The notes: generated from the sequence alone by a model not told the origin. 64,000 bases of DNA from Pseudomonas sp. UBA4194 (GCF_002379585.1 NZ_DFUE01000085.1:1-64000); one strand, 5' to 3'. Shown: positions 44,425 through 52,672, counted from the stretch's first letter. Program-made: numbers and translations.

Positions 44425-45807
44425 TTAAGGTGTCGGGCAGCGGATGCTCACGCAGGTGCCAGTACCGGTCGGTGGTACGTCGATGGCCAGGCTGTAGCCG
44501 TGCATGCGCACGATGGCTGCGACCAGCGACAGCCCCAGGCCATGTCCGGGCTCCTGGCGGCTGGCATCGCCGCGATACAACCGGCGGGTGACGCTGTCGC
44601 GCTCGGTGGCCGGAATGCCGCGGCCGTTGTCGCACACCTTGATCAGCACCTCCGAGCCCTGGCCGGCTGCGCTGATCTGGATGGCCCCACCGGGCGGGGT
44701 GAACTTGATGGCGTTGTCCAGCAGGTTGACCAGTGCCTCGAACAGCAGCGGCATGTCACCGCTCAGTGGCGGCAGATCGGCGGGCACCTGCAGGGTCATG
44801 GTCTGCCCACGCTCATTGGCCATGGGCTCGAAGAACTCGTGCGCTTGGTGCAGCAGGGTGTGCACATCGAAGCGTTCGAAGCCGGAGCGACGCCGGGTAT
44901 CCTCCAGCTCCGAAATCCGCAGCAGCCCCTGAAAGCGCAGCATGATGGCTTCACTTTCCTCCATGGCCAGGCTGACGGCCTGAGCATCGCTGCCTTGCAG
45001 TTGCAGGTGCTGCAGTTGATGCAGTCGTGCCCGCAGCCGGGTGAGGGGAGTCCGTAGGTCGTGGGCGATACCGTCGCACACGCCTTTGACCTCCAGCATC
45101 AGCTGTTCGATGTGTTCGAGCATGACGTTGACCGCATTGGCCAGCATGTCCAGTTCATCCCGCCGGTTCGACAGGGGCAGGCGTTCGCCCAGGTTGCCGG
45201 AAACGATGCGCTCGGTGCAGTTCTGCAAGCGCTGTACCCGTTTCAGTGGCCGCCGACGCAGCAGTTGCCAGCCGATCAGCCCCGGGATCAGTGTCAGCGA
45301 CAGCCCCCAGAACAAAGCTTGCTCGATGATGCCGCCCACGGCCGAGATCGAACCCCCGTCGCGGGCCAGAATGAGAATGCGGCCATCGTTGCGGTGCAAC
45401 AGCAGGGCGTGGCTGCTGCGCGTCTGTTCTTCCCGCGGCACGGCGATACTCAAGCCTCGTTCCAGGTAGTGAACCCGGCCGTCATCGGGCAGGCTGGAGC
45501 GCAACTTCAGCAGGTCGCCGGCAATGTGCCGGCCGTTCGCCTCGAACAGACCGTAGGCATCGATGCCGGGAATCGAATAGGCCTCGCTGGCCGCCAGCTC
45601 AGCGGCCAGGTTGGCGTCGTCGACTTTTTGGTAATAGTGGGCGCGTTGCATCAGGGTGCGTTCGGCGACGGTACCCAGGTAGCGTGAGATCTCCCAGTAC
45701 AACACACCGGTAAACACGGCGCCCCAGGCGACGAAGAACAGCGCGTACAAGCCAATCAGACGGCTGCTGGAGGAGCGCCAGCGTTCAGCTCGGTTCGGCA
45801 AGCACAT
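44425..45807 (-). CDS. Sensor histidine kinase
   Basis: This 460-residue kinase has a first membrane segment at about residues 17-38 (LIGLYALFFVAWGAVFTGVLY), a short periplasmic sensor, and a second membrane segment (ALFWGLSLTLIPGLIGWQLL). HAMP, H-box VCDGIAHDLRTPLTRLRARLHQL and an ATPase domain with GHGLGLSLVAAIVRMHG follow. The ATG at 45807 overlaps the response regulator end by 23 bases. Signal unknown. The divergent ModA-like binding protein gene and the downstream carboxypeptidase are its neighbours and may be its targets. Confidence 0.9.
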   Translation of the reverse strand: MCLPNRAERWRSSSSRLIGLYALFFVAWGAVFTGVLYWEISRYLGTVAERTLMQRAHYYQKVDDANLAAELAASEAYSIPGIDAYGLFEANGRHIAGDLLKLRSSLPDDGRVHYLERGLSIAVPREEQTRSSHALLLHRNDGRILILARDGGSISAVGGIIEQALFWGLSLTLIPGLIGWQLLRRRPLKRVQRLQNCTERIVSGNLGERLPLSNRRDELDMLANAVNVMLEHIEQLMLEVKGVCDGIAHDLRTPLTRLRARLHQLQHLQLQGSDAQAVSLAMEESEAIMLRFQGLLRISELEDTRRRSGFERFDVHTLLHQAHEFFEPMANERGQTMTLQVPADLPPLSGDMPLLFEALVNLLDNAIKFTPPGGAIQISAAGQGSEVLIKVCDNGRGIPATERDSVTRRLYRGDASRQEPGHGLGLSLVAAIVRMHGYSLAIDVPPTGTGTCVSIRCPTP

Positions 45808-46462
45808 AACCGGCACCGCGCACTGTATGAATGGCAGGCGAGCCTCGGCCTTCGATTTTCTTGCGTAGGCGACCGATGTGCACATCGATGATGTTGGTGC
45901 CGGGGTCGAAATGGTAACCCCATACTTCCTGAAACAGCATGGTGCGGGTCACCAGTTGGCCGGCGTTGCGCATCAGATAGGTCAGCAATTTGAACTCGGC
46001 AGGGAGCAGACTGATGTGCTCTCCACCCCTGGCCAGGGTGTGTTCGATCAGGTTCAGTTGCAGGTCGCCGAAAGTCAGGCAGTGGTCGTGGCTGCCCGCT
46101 GCCGGTCGGCGCAACAGGACCTCCAGGCGTGCCACCAGCTCGACCATGGAAAAAGGCTTGGTGAGGTAGTCATCGCCCCCCGACCGCAGGCCCCTGACCC
46201 GCTCGTCGACATCCGACAGCGCACTGACCATCAGCACTGGCGTGTGCAGCCCCAGGCCGCGCAAGGTGCTGACGATGGTCAATCCGTCGAAGTCCGGCAG
46301 CATGCGGTCCAGGGTGATGGCGTCATGGCCGCCGGCAATTGCACGGGCCAGACCCTCACGGCCACTGGCGGCCCATTCTGTTTGCAGCCCGTGACCCTGG
46401 AGTTCGGTCATGATGGCATGCGCCGTCACTTCGTCATCCTCGATCACCAGAACTGCACTCAT
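45785..46462 (-). CDS. OmpR-family response regulator
   Basis: This 225-residue regulator has a receiver with Asp52 (ITLDRMLPDFDG), a conserved lysine (YLTKPFSMVEL), and a winged-helix domain with GTNIIDVHIGRLRKKIEG and TVRGAGYVLAEPS. It is cotranscribed with the kinase at 44425. It is divergent from the binding-protein gene at 46658; the 195 bases between hold both promoters but no clear repeat that I can assign to it. Confidence 0.92.
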   Translation of the reverse strand: MSAVLVIEDDEVTAHAIMTELQGHGLQTEWAASGREGLARAIAGGHDAITLDRMLPDFDGLTIVSTLRGLGLHTPVLMVSALSDVDERVRGLRSGGDDYLTKPFSMVELVARLEVLLRRPAAGSHDHCLTFGDLQLNLIEHTLARGGEHISLLPAEFKLLTYLMRNAGQLVTRTMLFQEVWGYHFDPGTNIIDVHIGRLRKKIEGRGSPAIHTVRGAGYVLAEPS

Positions 46463-46657
46463 TTGTTACTCCGCATTACAATTCCCGAACTTTGCCCACT
46501 TAAATGACAGCCGCAGCCTAGGCAGCGCTGGATAACGGGTAAACTAAATTTTTCTTCATCGGCCTTAATTGAGCTCCTGGCCAGAGCGTCGTTAGCGTGA
46601 AGTGTTGCAGGCCAGCCATCAGCCTGTTCTATCGTTCATTTTCAGGATCATATTGTC

Positions 46658-47443
46658 ATGACCAAACGGCTCACCAGCGCCCTGCTGGCGTGTGTACTAC
46701 TGGGCTCCAGCGGCGCCCAGGCGCAGAAAGCGCCGCCTCCCATCCAACTGTCCCTGCTCGGCTCCGGTGGCGTGGTCAGCGCCATGCAAGCCATTGTCGC
46801 AGACTACGAGAAGGCCACGGGTATCAAGGTCATCGTATTGCCGGCTCCGGCCGTGGGCGATAACCCGATGGCTATCTCCCACCGGCTGGAGCGTGGCGAA
46901 CGTGCCGACCTGGTGCTCACCGAAGATGCATCGTTGAACAAGTTGATTCAATTGGGCGAAGTACAACGCGAGCCCCGGGTGGATGTGGGCAAGTCATTTA
47001 TCGCCATGGCGGTGCGCCAAGGTGAAGAAAAACCCGATATCGGCAGCGTCGATGCCTTTCGCAAGACGCTGATCGACGCTCGCTCGCTGGCCTATTCCAA
47101 CAGCACCAGTGGCCTCTACCTGTCGCACCTGCTGTTTCCACGCATGAAGTTGACCGAGCAGCTGCGCGACAAGAGCAGCCTGGTAGCCGATGAGCCAGTG
47201 GGCGCGGCGGTGGCGCGCGGTGATGTGCAGTTGGGCTTTCAGCAGCTCAGTGAGCTCAAGCCTGTGCCGGGCATCGATATCGTCGGTTTGATTCCCGATG
47301 CGGTGCAGAAGATGACCCTGTATTCAGGCGGCGTCACCCGCACCAGTGCCCACCCCGAGGAAGCGGCGGCGCTGTTGCAGTACCTCAGTTCGCCGGCCGC
47401 CCGGCTGGCCATCGAGGAAAGCGGGCTGACGCCTATTCACTGA
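46658..47443 (+). CDS. ModA-like periplasmic substrate-binding protein
   Basis: This 261-residue exported protein has a signal peptide (ALLACVLLGSSGAQA). The fold follows the molybdate-binding family: QLSLLGSGGVVSAMQAIVADYEKATGIKV at the N-terminus, then ERADLVLTEDASLNKLIQLG, and a C-terminal SGGVTRTSAHPEEAAALLQYLSSPAARLAIEESGLTPI. No transporter genes are adjacent, so this is an orphan binding protein whose ligand may not be molybdate. It is divergent from the response regulator gene and may be controlled by that two-component system. Confidence 0.8.
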   Translation: MTKRLTSALLACVLLGSSGAQAQKAPPPIQLSLLGSGGVVSAMQAIVADYEKATGIKVIVLPAPAVGDNPMAISHRLERGERADLVLTEDASLNKLIQLGEVQREPRVDVGKSFIAMAVRQGEEKPDIGSVDAFRKTLIDARSLAYSNSTSGLYLSHLLFPRMKLTEQLRDKSSLVADEPVGAAVARGDVQLGFQQLSELKPVPGIDIVGLIPDAVQKMTLYSGGVTRTSAHPEEAAALLQYLSSPAARLAIEESGLTPIH

Positions 47444-47484
47444 GTGTGCGCAGGGTGGGCGTAAGGCCTGCCCTGCGCTAGGTT

Positions 47485-48339
47485 TCAGAGGATCTTGACG
47501 GTATGAAACGCCACCGTGTCATAAGGCACGGTGATGATGTCCTTGTCTTTGAGATCCGGATGGGTCGCAATGATCTCGCGCACCTGGGCGAAGATGGGTG
47601 CCTGCTGCTCCTCGGAAAGGGTGGAGACGAAGCTGATCGACCGAATGCGGTTGAGGATCACGTCTTCCGGTGTTCCGGTGTGGGTGTGGGTGAAGTGGCG
47701 TTCCACCAGCGGGTAGGCAAAACCGTGGTAGGGGAACATCTTGCGCCAGTTCTGGCTGTAGAACCGCGGGCTGTCGCCGGCCACACTGCTGACCACGTCC
47801 GCCACCTGACGTACCCAGTCTTCGCGAGTGTCCCGTAGATTCCAGATCAGGCCCAGGCGCCCGCCGCGCTTGAGCACGCGATGGATTTCCTTCATGGCTT
47901 CGGGTTTGTCGAACCAGTGAAAGGAGTGGGCGCAGATCACCGCGTCCACCGACTCGCTTTTGAGCGGGATTTCCTCGGCGGCGCCTTCAAGAATCTTCAC
48001 GTAGGGTTTGTCGCCCCAATTGCGTTCCAGTTGCTCGCGCATGGCGGCCACCGGTTCAACGGCGAACACCTCGGCACCGATGTCTACCAGCCTCGGGATG
48101 AACTTGCCGGTGCCGGAGCCCAGATCGAGCACCGTGGTGTGCGGCGGGTCCCATTTGCTGTGCGGCTTGATCTCCATGATATCGCTCAGCCAGCCGTCCA
48201 GCTCCTTGGGGTAGTCGGGGCGGCCCTTGTCGAAGGCGCTGGCACCTTGTAGATACCCTTTGACCGCGGCGGCGGGCAGCACGCCCTGGAGTTTCTCGGT
48301 CAGGTCCTTGATGTGCAGAATGTCGCTCAGGTTTCTCAT
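47485..48339 (-). CDS. SAM-dependent class I methyltransferase
   Basis: This 284-residue cytoplasmic protein has motif I TVLDLGSGTGKFIPRLVDIG at about residue 70, motif II with VFAVEPVAAM, and VDAVICAHSFHWFDKPEAM followed by RVLKRGGRLGLIWNLRD. The HSFHWF(D) segment is typical of the Methyltransf_11 (UbiE/CrgA-like) group in Pseudomonas and yeast TMT1-type enzymes. Substrate unknown. The ATG at 48339 follows GAGGG; a longer frame extends upstream without domain content. Convergent with the ModA-like gene, with a GC-rich hairpin (47448-47478) between them. Confidence 0.85.
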   Translation of the reverse strand: MRNLSDILHIKDLTEKLQGVLPAAAVKGYLQGASAFDKGRPDYPKELDGWLSDIMEIKPHSKWDPPHTTVLDLGSGTGKFIPRLVDIGAEVFAVEPVAAMREQLERNWGDKPYVKILEGAAEEIPLKSESVDAVICAHSFHWFDKPEAMKEIHRVLKRGGRLGLIWNLRDTREDWVRQVADVVSSVAGDSPRFYSQNWRKMFPYHGFAYPLVERHFTHTHTGTPEDVILNRIRSISFVSTLSEEQQAPIFAQVREIIATHPDLKDKDIITVPYDTVAFHTVKIL

Positions 48340-48543
48340 AGTGGCCCTCGCACGCTTGTCCGCGCTGTTGTTATCGCCATGCTGGTGGAACAGCCATACG
48401 CCCGGCCAGCCACGGTGGGGCGTTGTAACAGAAAGCGTAGCGCAAGGTGGGGGAGAGGGGCGGGGATTTATCGAGGGGTGTCTGTGCGGTCGCTTGCCGC
48501 CATGCGCAAGCCGGGCCACAGAATAGGCGCGCGCAATTTCCTG

Positions 48544-48720
48544 TGTAGTGATCGAATGTAACTTGATAGTGGCAGAGTAACTAAAAACTACGGGTCGACC
48601 GTAAAGACGCTGCCAAGCCTGATAATTTTAATTCAGGGAGCCATGCGCTGAACAATAATATACATCAGCCAGCGCTTGTTGAAGTGTCAGGCCGGTGATT
48701 TACTACATTCTGTAGTGATC
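48544..48720 (+). repeat. Duplicated upstream region, copy 1
   Basis: This AT-richer stretch is about 80-85 percent identical by eye to 49822-49990, offset by about 1278 bases. Conserved blocks are GATAGTGGCAGAG, AAGACGCTGCCA, CCTGATAATTTTAATTCAGG (with CCTGA/TCAGG inverted ends) and AATAATATACATC. It precedes the broken gene A copy and, being conserved in both copies, probably holds the promoter. The remaining gap (48340-48543) shows no gene. Confidence 0.75.
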
Positions 48721-48793
48721 GCCAGAAGGGTTCGGTACCCCATGCTGTTCAGTGTTCGCTATATATCATTTATATCATCTCCTTGGAGAGTTA

Positions 48794-48965
48794 ATGATGA
48801 GCGAGAATAACGGTGTCGGCACGGCCAGTGAAAATCTATGTGCTGGAAGGTACAGTCCACGTCGTCTATCCGCGTTCCGGACGTACACCCATGCTTGGTG
48901 TACAGGGAAAGCCCCGGTCCTGGTTGAGACGGTTATTTAATCAACAGAGGGCTGAAGGGAGATAG
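48794..48965 (+). pseudogene. Gene A copy 1, internal deletion and frameshift
   Basis: The start (MMSENNGVGTASEN) aligns with gene A at 50073 (MMSTNNDARMANE). After about 14 codons the sequence jumps to the 3' end of the gene: read in another frame from 48837 it gives YVLEGTVHVVYPRSGRTPML and then KPRSWLRRLFNQ, matching the C-terminus of the intact paralog (YALEGTFDVVYPRPGRTPIP and KIRSWWRRLFGQ). Comparing offsets (1279 before, 1665 after) shows a 386-base deletion. In the starting frame translation ends at 48940. Non-functional remnant. Confidence 0.85.
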
Positions 48966-49091
48966 ATAACGGGCGTTCTTGTTTACACGAGGAGTGATTA
49001 GCTAAATGTTGGGCGATCGCCAAGCATTGCCGACATCGCACGCCGAAGAATATTCGGATTGGCTTTCCTATGATGCTGGGGAGTTTCTATA

Positions 49092-49559
49092 ATGAATGAA
49101 GATGAAGAAGTAGGCTCAGTCCACGACTACGTCATGAGTACGTGGAGATTTACCGATGTTCCAAATCGTTCCTACAGCGCTCTGGCGAGGTGGTTAACCG
49201 ATACGGAAGTGACGGCGGGAGATAACACTAGTGGCCAAATGCATGGTTTTGGGATCAATTTTGCCGAGAAGTGCTATGATAAACCCGGAAACTACAAGGT
49301 TCAGATGGGCTTGCCCGAGAAAAAGCCTGCAGTACACGTGCACTATTTGGTTAGCAGCAGCGGAGACCCGAATCTTCCTCCGTCAGCATGGTACTTCACC
49401 ATCGATGGAGAGATGACCTATCACGTCGAATTCGACCCTGTTGCACAAACCGGGCGCACCTACGGATCTTTTCACGGGCATGCGCAGGAAATGACTGATG
49501 GAAGTGGAACCATTCATGACCTGGAAGGTACGTTCGATGTCGTCTATCCGCGTCCGTGA
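49092..49559 (+). CDS. Gene B copy 1, unrecognised small beta-rich protein
   Basis: This 155-residue protein starts MNEDEEVGSVHDYVMSTWRF and ends TFDVVYPRP. There is no signal peptide or membrane segment. Alternating hydrophobic/polar stretches suggest a beta-sandwich. It is a close paralog of the gene at 50634 (most positions identical; clear differences in the middle around KPGNYKVQMGLPEKKPAVHVHY) and a distant paralog of gene A at 50073, sharing RSYSxLAxW, the GRTYGSF turn and LEGTFDVVYPRP. Ribosome binding site GGGGAG. About 120 extra bases separate it from the broken gene A. I do not recognise the family. Confidence 0.72.
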   Translation: MNEDEEVGSVHDYVMSTWRFTDVPNRSYSALARWLTDTEVTAGDNTSGQMHGFGINFAEKCYDKPGNYKVQMGLPEKKPAVHVHYLVSSSGDPNLPPSAWYFTIDGEMTYHVEFDPVAQTGRTYGSFHGHAQEMTDGSGTIHDLEGTFDVVYPRP

Positions 49560-49604
49560 CGTACGTGAAATACCACCGCTGCAGTCACGCATACTCGGCG
49601 CATT

Positions 49605-49729
49605 CTAAATGCGGCACGGCTACATCGTGGCCATCCACGGCATTGGTATGGGCCGCTTCCTGGGAAGTGGTTTTCGGGTGCTCGTGGATCAGAGTTGGTG
49701 GCCGTAGAAGTCGAAGTCGACCCAGTGGG
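49605..49729 (-). pseudogene. Fragment of a duplicated glyoxalase-like gene
   Basis: This stretch is over 90 percent identical by eye to 51383-51507, inside the intact glyoxalase-like gene and in the same orientation. It corresponds to the middle of that protein (around DFDFYGHQLVIHEHPK and VDGHDVPVPHF). The 3' part is gone: relative to copy 2 about 245 bases are missing between gene B and this fragment. The 5' part ends at 49729. It shows that the tandem duplication included the convergent glyoxalase gene. The gap 49730-49821 holds nothing else recognisable. Confidence 0.85.
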
Positions 49730-49821
49730 CGCAAGCTGGCTCGCGAAGACATCCAGGTTGGCAGCGCAACTTTCGAACCCGTTGCGTGCTTTGGTACGTC
49801 TTAGTAGGCTGCTCGTGCTTT

Positions 49822-49990
49822 TGTAGTTATCGAATATAACCTGATAGTGGCAGAGCAACTATCATCTAAGGGGCGACCGCAAAGACGCTGCCAGGCCTGA
49901 TAATTTTAATTCAGGGAGGCATGAGCTGAATAATAATATACATCGGCGAGCGCTTGCTGAAGTGTCAGGCCAATGATTTACTATTTGTTG
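49822..49990 (+). repeat. Duplicated upstream region, copy 2
   Basis: Counterpart of 48544-48720, with the same conserved blocks including CCTGATAATTTTAATTCAGG and AATAATATACATC. It lies 83-250 bases upstream of the intact gene A and presumably drives the gene A-gene B pair. Confidence 0.75.
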
Positions 49991-50072
49991 CAGGGATCGC
50001 TTAGCGTTTTAGGGGGCTCTTCGCTGTTGAGTGTCCGCAATGTATCACTTTATGTTTTTCTTCGGAGATTTC

Positions 50073-50612
50073 ATGATGAGCACGAATAACGATGCGCGCA
50101 TGGCCAACGAATATGTGATGACTGATTGGGCATTGGCGGGAGTTCCAGGGCGATCCTACAGTGGGCTGGCTACATGGGAGATAGGGAATAAGCAAATAAA
50201 CGTTCGTGATAATCGCACTGGTCAACTTCACACGCTCCTCATCCTGTTTTCCAAACCTCGGTACGACAAGCCTTTCCATGGTGTAATCCGAGTGGGGTTC
50301 CCTGACGAGGGAGGCGAGGTGGTGGTGCAATATTCTGTTATGTCCACTCCCGATCCTACCCATCCGCCGGGAAACAGTTTTTTATGCTTCGACGGGGAGA
50401 TGACTCTGCACATCGAATTTGATTCAGTGACGGAAACTGGACGCACCTACGGTTCTTTCAATGGCAATGCCCATAGTGCTGCTGCTGAAGAACCGGGGAT
50501 TTATGCTTTGGAAGGTACGTTCGACGTCGTCTATCCGCGTCCCGGACGCACGCCCATTCCTGGGGTGGCGGGAAAGATACGGTCTTGGTGGAGACGGTTA
50601 TTTGGTCAATAG
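50073..50612 (+). CDS. Gene A copy 2 (intact), unrecognised protein with cationic C-terminal tail
   Basis: This 179-residue protein starts MMSTNNDARMANEYVMTDW. It has no signal peptide. The core is beta-rich and related to gene B (GRSYSGLATW, GEMTLHIEFDSVTETGRTYGSF, LEGTFDVVYPRP). A tail absent from gene B follows: GRTPIPGVAGKIRSWWRRLFGQ, a Trp/Arg-rich amphipathic end that could touch membranes. The ATG at 50073 follows GGAG; in-frame codons upstream are unlikely. The next gene starts 21 bases later. I do not recognise the family. The local AT content is higher than that of flanking genes, suggesting acquisition. Confidence 0.72.
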   Translation: MMSTNNDARMANEYVMTDWALAGVPGRSYSGLATWEIGNKQINVRDNRTGQLHTLLILFSKPRYDKPFHGVIRVGFPDEGGEVVVQYSVMSTPDPTHPPGNSFLCFDGEMTLHIEFDSVTETGRTYGSFNGNAHSAAAEEPGIYALEGTFDVVYPRPGRTPIPGVAGKIRSWWRRLFGQ

Positions 50613-50633
50613 TGATACCGAGGAGTTTTTATA

Positions 50634-51092
50634 ATGAATGAAGATGAAGAAGTAGGCCCAGCCCACGACTACGTCATGAGCACGTGGAGATTTACCGATG
50701 TTCCAAATCGTTCCTACAGCGCGCTGGCGAGGTGGTCAACCGACACGCACGTGACGGCGGGAGATAACACTAGTGGCCAAATGCACGGTCTTGAGATCAT
50801 TTTTGCCGAGAGGCCCTATGATAAACCTGGCCATTTCACTATTAAGATGGGCTCGACGCAGGAACAGGATGTAAGCGTGGACTATTTGGTTTCCAGCACC
50901 GGAGACCCGAATCTTCCTCCGCAAGCATGGTACTTCTCCACCGATGGAGAGATGACCTATCACGTCGAATTTGACCCTGTTGCACAAACCGGGCGCACCT
51001 ACGGTTCTTTTCACGGGCATGTGCAGGAAATGAGTGATGGAAGCATTCATGACCTGGAAGGTACGTTCGATGTCGTCTATCCGCGTCCGTGA
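50634..51092 (+). CDS. Gene B copy 2, unrecognised small beta-rich protein
   Basis: This 152-residue protein is nearly identical to the copy at 49092 at both ends (MNEDEEVG..HDYVMSTWRFTDVPNRSYSALARW and the GRTYGSFHGH and LEGTFDVVYPRP segments). It diverges in the middle (KPGHFTIKMGSTQEQDVSVDY) and has a 3-residue deletion near the end. Ribosome binding site GAGGAG, 21 bases after gene A, so probably cotranscribed. Its 3' end faces the convergent glyoxalase-like gene across a strong hairpin. Function unknown. Confidence 0.72.
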   Translation: MNEDEEVGPAHDYVMSTWRFTDVPNRSYSALARWSTDTHVTAGDNTSGQMHGLEIIFAERPYDKPGHFTIKMGSTQEQDVSVDYLVSSTGDPNLPPQAWYFSTDGEMTYHVEFDPVAQTGRTYGSFHGHVQEMSDGSIHDLEGTFDVVYPRP

Positions 51093-51140
51093 CCTACGTG
51101 ACATACCATCCCTGTAGTCACGCAGATTCGGCGCATCCGT

Positions 51141-51168
51141 CCCCCCTCTGGAAAAACGCAGAGGGGGG
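51141..51168. terminator. Perfect hairpin between convergent genes, possible terminator
   Basis: CCCCCCTCTG-GAAAAACG-CAGAGGGGGG has a perfect 10-base stem between gene B and the glyoxalase gene. There is no T tract after it on either strand, so it may be a weak bidirectional terminator or an mRNA-stabilising structure. It is deleted in the first copy of the module. Confidence 0.45.
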
Positions 51169-51185
51169 CGATATGCCCCCGGTAG

Positions 51186-51611
51186 TCACTTGGCAAACAA
51201 CTGACTCATATCCTTGAACGCCTTGAACTCCAGCGCATTCCCGCACGGATCGAACAGGAACATGGTGGCTTGCTCGCCTACCTGGCCCTGAAAGCGCACG
51301 TAGGGCTCGATCACGAATTGTGTTTCACGCTGGCGCAGGCGTTCGGCCAGAGCCTCCCATTGATCCCAGTGCAATATGATGCCGAAATGTGGCACGGGTA
51401 CATCGTGGCCATCCACGGCATTGGTATGGGCCGCTTCCTGGGAAGTGGTTTTTGGGTGCTCGTGGATCACCAGTTGGTGGCCGTAGAAATCGAAGTCGAC
51501 CCAGTGATCGCTGGAGCGACCTTCAGCGAGGCCGAAGACGTCGCCGTAGAAGTGCCTCGCCGCAGCAAGGTCGTAGACGGGGATGGCGAGGTGAAAAGGG
51601 GACAGGCTCAC
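51186..51611 (-). CDS. Glyoxalase/bleomycin resistance (VOC) family protein
   Basis: This 141-residue VOC-fold protein has two beta-alpha-beta-beta-beta modules: FHLAIPVYDLAAARHFYGDVFGLAEGRSS and, in the second half, FGIILHWDQWEALAERLRQRETQFVIEPY, ending FLFDPCGNALEFKAFKDM. Metal-ligand candidates are the histidine in the first strand and the glutamate in ALEFK. Substrate unknown. The start is a GTG at 51611 after TGAGGAGC. Divergent from the LysR gene at 51718, which may regulate it. A truncated duplicate lies at 49605-49729. Confidence 0.82.
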   Translation of the reverse strand: MSLSPFHLAIPVYDLAAARHFYGDVFGLAEGRSSDHWVDFDFYGHQLVIHEHPKTTSQEAAHTNAVDGHDVPVPHFGIILHWDQWEALAERLRQRETQFVIEPYVRFQGQVGEQATMFLFDPCGNALEFKAFKDMSQLFAK

Positions 51612-51717
51612 GGTGATGCTCCTCAGGTCGTTGTGATGCCAGTGTTTGCTATCGGGGATTTGATGGAAAGCAGATATTATTGCTGCCGAGCACCAATAAT
51701 TTCGATCAGGGCTTTTT

Positions 51718-52572
51718 ATGATCCGCGAGTTGAAAACCTTCATCACGGTTGCCAAACGCGGCACGTTTGCCGCCGCAGGGCAGCAGGTCGGCCTGACCCA
51801 GTCGGCGGTCAGTGCGCAGATCAAGAATCTGGAGCACAGCCTGGGCATGCGCCTGTTCGACCGCTCGGGGCGCAGTGCGCATCTGAACGCCGCCGGTGCA
51901 CGGGCAGTGCCGATCGCTGAGGAGATACTTGAACTCTATGCGCGCATGGGCACGCCCCAGCGGCTGGAAGAGTACCGGGGAGAACTGCGCATCGGCGCCA
52001 TTGGCACAGCCCAGACCGGCTTGCTGGCCAGCGCCCTGGTGCGCCTGCGCGAGGCGGCGCCGGGTGTGGAGCCCAAACTGGTACCAGGGGTGTCCTTGAA
52101 CCTGCTGAGCCAGGTGGATGCCGGTGATCTCGATGTGGCCATCCTGATTCGGCCGCCGTTTGCACTGCCCAAGGAGCTGCACCTGGAAACCATAGCCCGA
52201 GAGCCATTCCTGTTGATTGCGCCACTGGGTACTGTCGGTGAGGAGCCGTTGCAGGTGTTGCAGGAGCAGCCGTTGGTACGCTACGACCGCACCTCGTTTG
52301 GTGGCCGATTGGTCACCGCCTTTCTGCGAGAGCAACGGCTGGATGTGCGCCAGGCGTTGGAACTGGACGAACTGGATGCGATTTTTCGCATGGTCGAGAA
52401 TGGCCTGGGTGTGGCGCTGATTCCGCGGGCAGGGTTATGGCTGGAGCGCCAGGATCGCGTGCGGGTGATCGAACTGGGGGCGCTGACGTTCCACCGGGAA
52501 CTGGTGATGCTGACGCGCCATGCACAGCGGCGCGAGCCTTTGATCGAGTTGTTTCTGGGGTGTTTGCGCTAG
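51718..52572 (+). CDS. LysR-family transcriptional regulator
   Basis: This 284-residue regulator has an N-terminal winged helix-turn-helix (MIRELKTFITVAKRGTFAAAGQQVGLTQSAVSAQIKNLEHSLGMRLFDR, residues 1-49) and a periplasmic-binding-protein-like effector domain with GELRIGAIGTAQTGLL and GLGVALIPR. Length is slightly short but complete. It is divergent from the glyoxalase-like gene with 106 bases between, the usual layout of LysR regulators and their targets. Effector unknown. Confidence 0.92.
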   Translation: MIRELKTFITVAKRGTFAAAGQQVGLTQSAVSAQIKNLEHSLGMRLFDRSGRSAHLNAAGARAVPIAEEILELYARMGTPQRLEEYRGELRIGAIGTAQTGLLASALVRLREAAPGVEPKLVPGVSLNLLSQVDAGDLDVAILIRPPFALPKELHLETIAREPFLLIAPLGTVGEEPLQVLQEQPLVRYDRTSFGGRLVTAFLREQRLDVRQALELDELDAIFRMVENGLGVALIPRAGLWLERQDRVRVIELGALTFHRELVMLTRHAQRREPLIELFLGCLR

Positions 52573-52598
52573 GTCGGATTGTGTCTTGGCATTGCCGA

Positions 52599-52629
52599 CG
52601 CCATCGCGGGTAGCACCCGCTCCCACAGG
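52599..52629. repeat. Single GGGAGCGGG-type palindrome
   Basis: CGCCATCGCGGGTAGCACCC, followed by GCTCCCACAGG, is an inverted copy of the unit amplified at 11.7-12.0 kb, between the LysR gene and the epimerase-like gene. Confidence 0.7.
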
Positions 52630-52672
52630 ATATTTCCTGGGCAGCGGGCTTGCGCGTAAGTCGACGATGGCG

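Noticed and set aside
47448..47478. Hairpin GCGCAGGG / CCCTGCGC as a terminator
   Set aside because: The stem is good but the loop is 15 bases and only a short T stretch follows; it may act weakly between the convergent genes, but I cannot support a call.
48752..48940. 62-codon open frame as a real small gene
   Set aside because: Its start and, in another frame, its end match the intact gene A; it is a deletion remnant.
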